Positions 60,882 to 64,000 of a stretch of DNA of 64,000 nt are shown piece after piece. The first letter of the stretch is position 1. Every line of letters starts with the position of its first letter. The notes below the pieces were generated by a model. That model was not told the origin of the DNA, searched no databases, and saw only the letters and a program-made list of their open reading frames with translations. Both the position numbers and the translations under genes were made by a program. The stretch is from Epiperipatus broadwayi (Eukaryota > Onychophora > Udeonychophora > Euonychophora > Peripatidae), in NCBI GenBank assembly GCA_028023455.1, contig JAQFVV010012477.1, positions 4,816,751 to 4,880,750 of the forward strand, in the 5' to 3' direction.

Positions 60882-61441
60882 GTTTATTTAAACTTCAATG
60901 TATCAATATTTTATACTTTGTAGTCAAGTTGCAAGCTTTAAGTGTCCATATATATTCAATGGATCATTTGTAAGAATGTATTTCCATTCTTGCTATTAAA
61001 AGGTGTGTAGGTTGCCTTGACAGCAGTCAGTAATATTGATTACTAGATTTTACTGTGAATGTTTAGGTGGTTTCTGGTTGGAATTTAATTATATCATTAT
61101 TCCAGATTAGCTTTAGGCACTATTTTGCTTATTATTTCTAAATAATACATGGGCAATTTAAAAGTATTGTAGTTTGTAATGTTAATTGAATATTTATTAG
61201 TCTGCATTACAGTGACATGTTTATTTCATGTGTAAAGAGGTTTATTTAAACTTCAATGTATCAATATTTCATACTCTGTAGTCAAGTTGCAAGCTTTAAG
61301 TGTCCATATATTTCAGTGGACCATTAGTAAGAATGGATTTCCATTCTTGCTATTAAAAGGTGTGGTTGCCTTGACAACAGTGAGAAATATTGATTACTAG
61401 ATTTTACTGTGAATGTTTAGGTGGTTACTGGGTGGAATTTA
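60882..61441 (+). repeat. Dispersed repeat D2, one and a half tandem copies
   Basis: 60,882-61,237 is followed directly by a partial second copy at 61,238-61,441. Both begin 'ggtttatttaaacttcaatg' and share 'gttgcaagctttaagtgtcc' and 'gattactagattttactgtg'. An older copy is at 2.08-2.45 kb. Confidence 0.9.
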
Positions 61442-62300
61442 TATATATATATATGAGAAGCTAAATGTAAATATTTTTAAAAATCATGTGTATATGTTAC
61501 AAGTGTATCTATAGCATCAGTAATTGCTGACTTCTGGGCTGATGGATGGTTGTGATATGATTAAGCTATCATGAAAGCTGCACTGAGATAAGAATATAAT
61601 TTAAATACATATATATAAACATACATGCAGTTTTAAACAAAAAATGATAAAAATATGTTTAGAGTTCATTAGGGGTAGCAAAAATGCAAGTGATGAAGTA
61701 TATTACTTATTTGCTTGAAATTGCCTTGACAACAGTTTGAAATTGTTGATAGTTATTGATATTGAGATTGTCTAAGTGTTGTCTGGCTTTTAATAATAAT
61801 TATATATGTATAAGAAATCTATAGGTAACTTTTCTGTTCAAAATTGTTGTTTACATTTTTTATTTATTTGAAAAAATAATTTAAAAAAAAAACAAAAACT
61901 TAACAATATTATATAATAAACAAACTTTCTTATTAAAAAAAAATCTCTATACCACTAATTTTAAATATCAAAATAATCAATATTTTCCCACCCTCTATTT
62001 TATATCTAAGAAACTAGGTGACTTACTGAAAAGATTAGTATCCCATATGGATTAGTCTTGTATTAATTAGTTGTACACCAAATATCAAGTAATTCTATTG
62101 AATTTAAATGTATTAAAGCTCAATTTTAAAATTTCATTCTAACTTAAATAAGATCAAAAGTTTACAAATTAACATAGGAACAAATAAACTGATTTTCCAA
62201 CTTCAATAAAAGTATTTAATAATAAATTACGTCCAAGTTTCTTCTTATTTTTTTAATCTTTATTCGTGTGTTTTCTGAATGTGTAGTGGAATGTGAATTT
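61442..62300. other. AT-rich DNA with D2 fragment
   Basis: 61,715-61,800 carries a short D2-like piece ('ttgccttgacaacagttt', 'gagattgtctaagtg'). The rest is AT-rich with no supported gene. Confidence 0.5.
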
Positions 62301-62307
62301 TAAGGGG

Positions 62308-62342
62308 TGTATGTGTATGTATGTATGCATGTATGTATGTAA
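62308..62342. repeat. TATG microsatellite
   Basis: Tandem TATG/GTAT units with one 'gcat' variant. The 76-codon minus frame at 62,253-62,483 crosses it and is unsupported. Confidence 0.9.
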
Positions 62343-62649
62343 AACACTTATTAAACAGGCCACTATGAAGACAAAAGACAACATAACATCTTCTCTCTCC
62401 ATTGAAAAGTTATAGAGGAAAAGGCATTCAAATAGCTTTTCATCTTTTTTTACTTCCAGCAATGAATAAATAGATAAAAACATTTGTTGATTAATATTAA
62501 TAATGATATTTAGACGAAGTATCTATGAATGGGGGTGTCCTGAAAATAAAATTTTAAGCTTATTAAACCATGAATTTTTTTAAAAATTCTATCTTAATGG
62601 GTTTCAAACATATATGAGCATAATGTAAAAGTGCATTATTATTACATTG

Positions 62650-62745
62650 TAAACTAGATAGATAGAATAAATAGATAGATGAATAGATCAATAGATGATC
62701 AGATTAATAAATAGATAAATTAATAGGTAGGTAAATAAATATATA
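62650..62745. repeat. Imperfect TAGA/TAAA microsatellite
   Basis: A degenerate run of TAGATAGA, TAAATAGA and TAGGTAGG units. Confidence 0.85.
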
Positions 62746-62831
62746 AAAAATAAAAGTTTAAATAAGTCTGTTATAAGACAAGGGTTTCATAGTATTCCTT
62801 TTTTTTAAAAAAGTAAAGAAAATTACATTAA

Positions 62832-62925
62832 GCTTTGGTGGCCGAGTGGTTAGCACAGCTGCCTTACAAGCAGTTGTCCCGGGGTTCGCTTCCCGGCTAC
62901 ACATAAAAATAAAAAATTATATTTT
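62832..62925 (+). repeat. tRNA-derived SINE head (best-preserved copy)
   Basis: A box 'tggccgagtgg' (62,839-62,849) and B box 'ggttcgcttcc' (62,883-62,893) both fit the RNA polymerase III promoter consensus. Between them lies a clean 5-bp anticodon stem GCTGC/GCAGT with loop CTTACAA. Its anticodon position reads TAC, which suggests a valine-tRNA-like origin. The acceptor stem does not pair ('gctttgg' against 'ctacaca'), and an A-rich tail follows. It is therefore a SINE head or tRNA pseudogene rather than a working tRNA. Confidence 0.82.
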
Positions 62926-63239
62926 TTGCCAAACAAATCGTCTATCAAATGATTAACCTAAAACTAAAAATAGTTAAAAATATTACAAATTTATAAACTT
63001 TCTTGAAAACCCTAAAAATCCAAAATTAAAGTCCAAGAAAAATGAAACTTGAATCATGTAAGATGAATACACTAATCGCTACACTACGAGATTATTCATA
63101 TATATAAAATCAGATAAAATAAATATAGTAATTAAAATACTCTGGAATAAACGCTGCAACATTCAACACACAAATATAAAAAAAGATCAAAGAGTCATAT
63201 TTTATAAATATGACAGATAACATATTAAATAAGCAATAT

Positions 63240-63455
63240 AATTGTGTGAATACACATAAATTGTGAAAAGTTGGCTATTCACGTGGGAACGTTAATGTTG
63301 TGTGAGTTAACGAGGATTTTTTTTTTTGTTTAAATTTTAATTGTTAAATGCTATTCAGGATGACGTACACTGCCATAAGCTGGTTGTAGCTATTAGATAT
63401 TTTTTTTTATTGTAAAGTTTATTCCAGAGTATTTTGATTAATATACATATATATA
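63240..63455 (+). repeat. Dispersed repeat D3, copy 3
   Basis: The most complete D3 copy: 'aaattgtgaaaagttggc', 'gttaatgttgtgtgagttaa', a T tract, 'aaatgctattcaggatgacg', 'gtagctatta' and 'gagtattttgattaatata'. It matches the first part at 11.5 kb and the second part at 33.6 kb. Non-coding. Confidence 0.7.
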
Positions 63456-64000
63456 TATTGTTTTACTTCAGAGCATTTTAGTTTTAACGCTTAATTATCT
63501 ACTTATATAATTTTAACAAGTTGCATATATATATATAGCAAAAATTCTATCAAATAAAATAAAAAAACTCAACTCATTAAAACTACACATAGAAAATCAA
63601 TTACATTTCACGGACCATTTAAATCATTTTTATCAAACTTTATTAAGATTTAGCTCTTTCAGTTTATGAGTTACTCAACAATATTTTTAAAAGAAGTTTG
63701 ACTATCTAAGCATAAACAATTAGATTGTTGAATATTTTTTAGTTTTAACAACTTTTCTATATAAAAGAAGAAAAAAAAACCCTACGTATTAATAAATTTC
63801 ACGATAAAATTAAATTTCGCATTAAAAAAAAATTATTTCCAATACGAATTTATAAATTATTTCAACATCATTAATAGTTAATAACTTAAACACAACCATT
63901 TATTTTTAAATTGTACAAGAAACATTTTGATTAATGATATTTTCACAGATTAAATACGTTCATTTTACATAATTATATGTTTTAAACTGTAAAATGAATA
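63456..64000. other. AT-rich DNA, no feature
   Basis: TA runs and A-rich stretches; no gene or repeat partner noticed. Confidence 0.5.

Noticed and set aside
62832-62925. Functional tRNA-Val gene
   Set aside because: A and B boxes and the anticodon arm are good, but the acceptor stem does not pair and an A-rich tail follows, as in SINEs.

Overview
This is a very AT-rich stretch of animal (metazoan) nuclear DNA, roughly three quarters A+T by eye. I found no intact host protein-coding gene, no functional RNA gene and no CRISPR array. The longest open frames are transposon remnants or low-complexity translations. It reads as an intergenic or intronic repeat landscape. tRNA-derived SINEs, RTE-type LINEs, Penelope-like elements (PLEs) and long AAT microsatellites fit an invertebrate, possibly a mollusc such as a cephalopod. 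The species cannot be fixed from this sequence alone.

Layout. 0.65-1.15 kb: an inverted pair of a dispersed repeat (family R1) whose third copy lies at 15.8 kb. 2.0-2.45 kb: a repeat shared with 60.9-61.8 kb. 3.2 and 5.7 kb: tRNA-like SINE heads. 8.48-9.60 kb: two PLE 3' ends (GIY-YIG endonuclease region) joined head to head. 9.67-9.95 kb: a palindromic MITE with TTAA/CCCTC ends. 10.0-10.7 kb: decayed RTE 3' end. 14.1 kb: SINE. 15.1-15.4 kb: MITE. 15.6-16.8 kb: R1 copy, AAT microsatellites and a duplicated tRNA-like repeat. 16.9-17.4 kb: PLE remnant. 19.45 kb: PLE N-terminal remnant. 21.2-22.4 kb: strongly decayed RTE reverse transcriptase. 23.8-27.2 kb: a MITE-like repeat and its partner on either side of a region that ends in a PLE remnant.

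33.5-34.5 kb: a dispersed repeat and a PLE remnant with a near-perfect hairpin. 35.5-36.4 kb: compound foldback element. 37.35-37.53 kb: 89-bp-arm palindrome. 40.66-48.81 kb: the most unusual structure, two direct repeats of about 1.83 kb enclosing 3.9 kb that holds a broken, unrecognised coding tract (coiled coil, Cys/His cluster, further conserved-looking blocks). An RTE copy has inserted only in the right-hand repeat. 49.2-49.5 kb: palindromic MITE with a 55-bp tandem duplication. 49.9-52.55 kb: three head-to-tail 5'-truncated LINE copies. 52.73-53.49 kb: piggyBac-like MITE. 54.7-55.0 kb: inverted tRNA-like pair. 59.5-61.8 kb: SINE, RTE scrap and two tandem repeat blocks. 62.8 kb: the best-preserved SINE head. 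63.2 kb: dispersed repeat.

Nothing here is an operon or pathway. The unifying theme is retroelement decay: at least five PLE loci, four RTE loci and three LINE tandem copies. In addition, several short motifs resemble degenerate hammerhead-ribozyme cores, an RNA motif known to accompany PLEs. All motif calls were made by eye. None has been checked by database search or covariance model.
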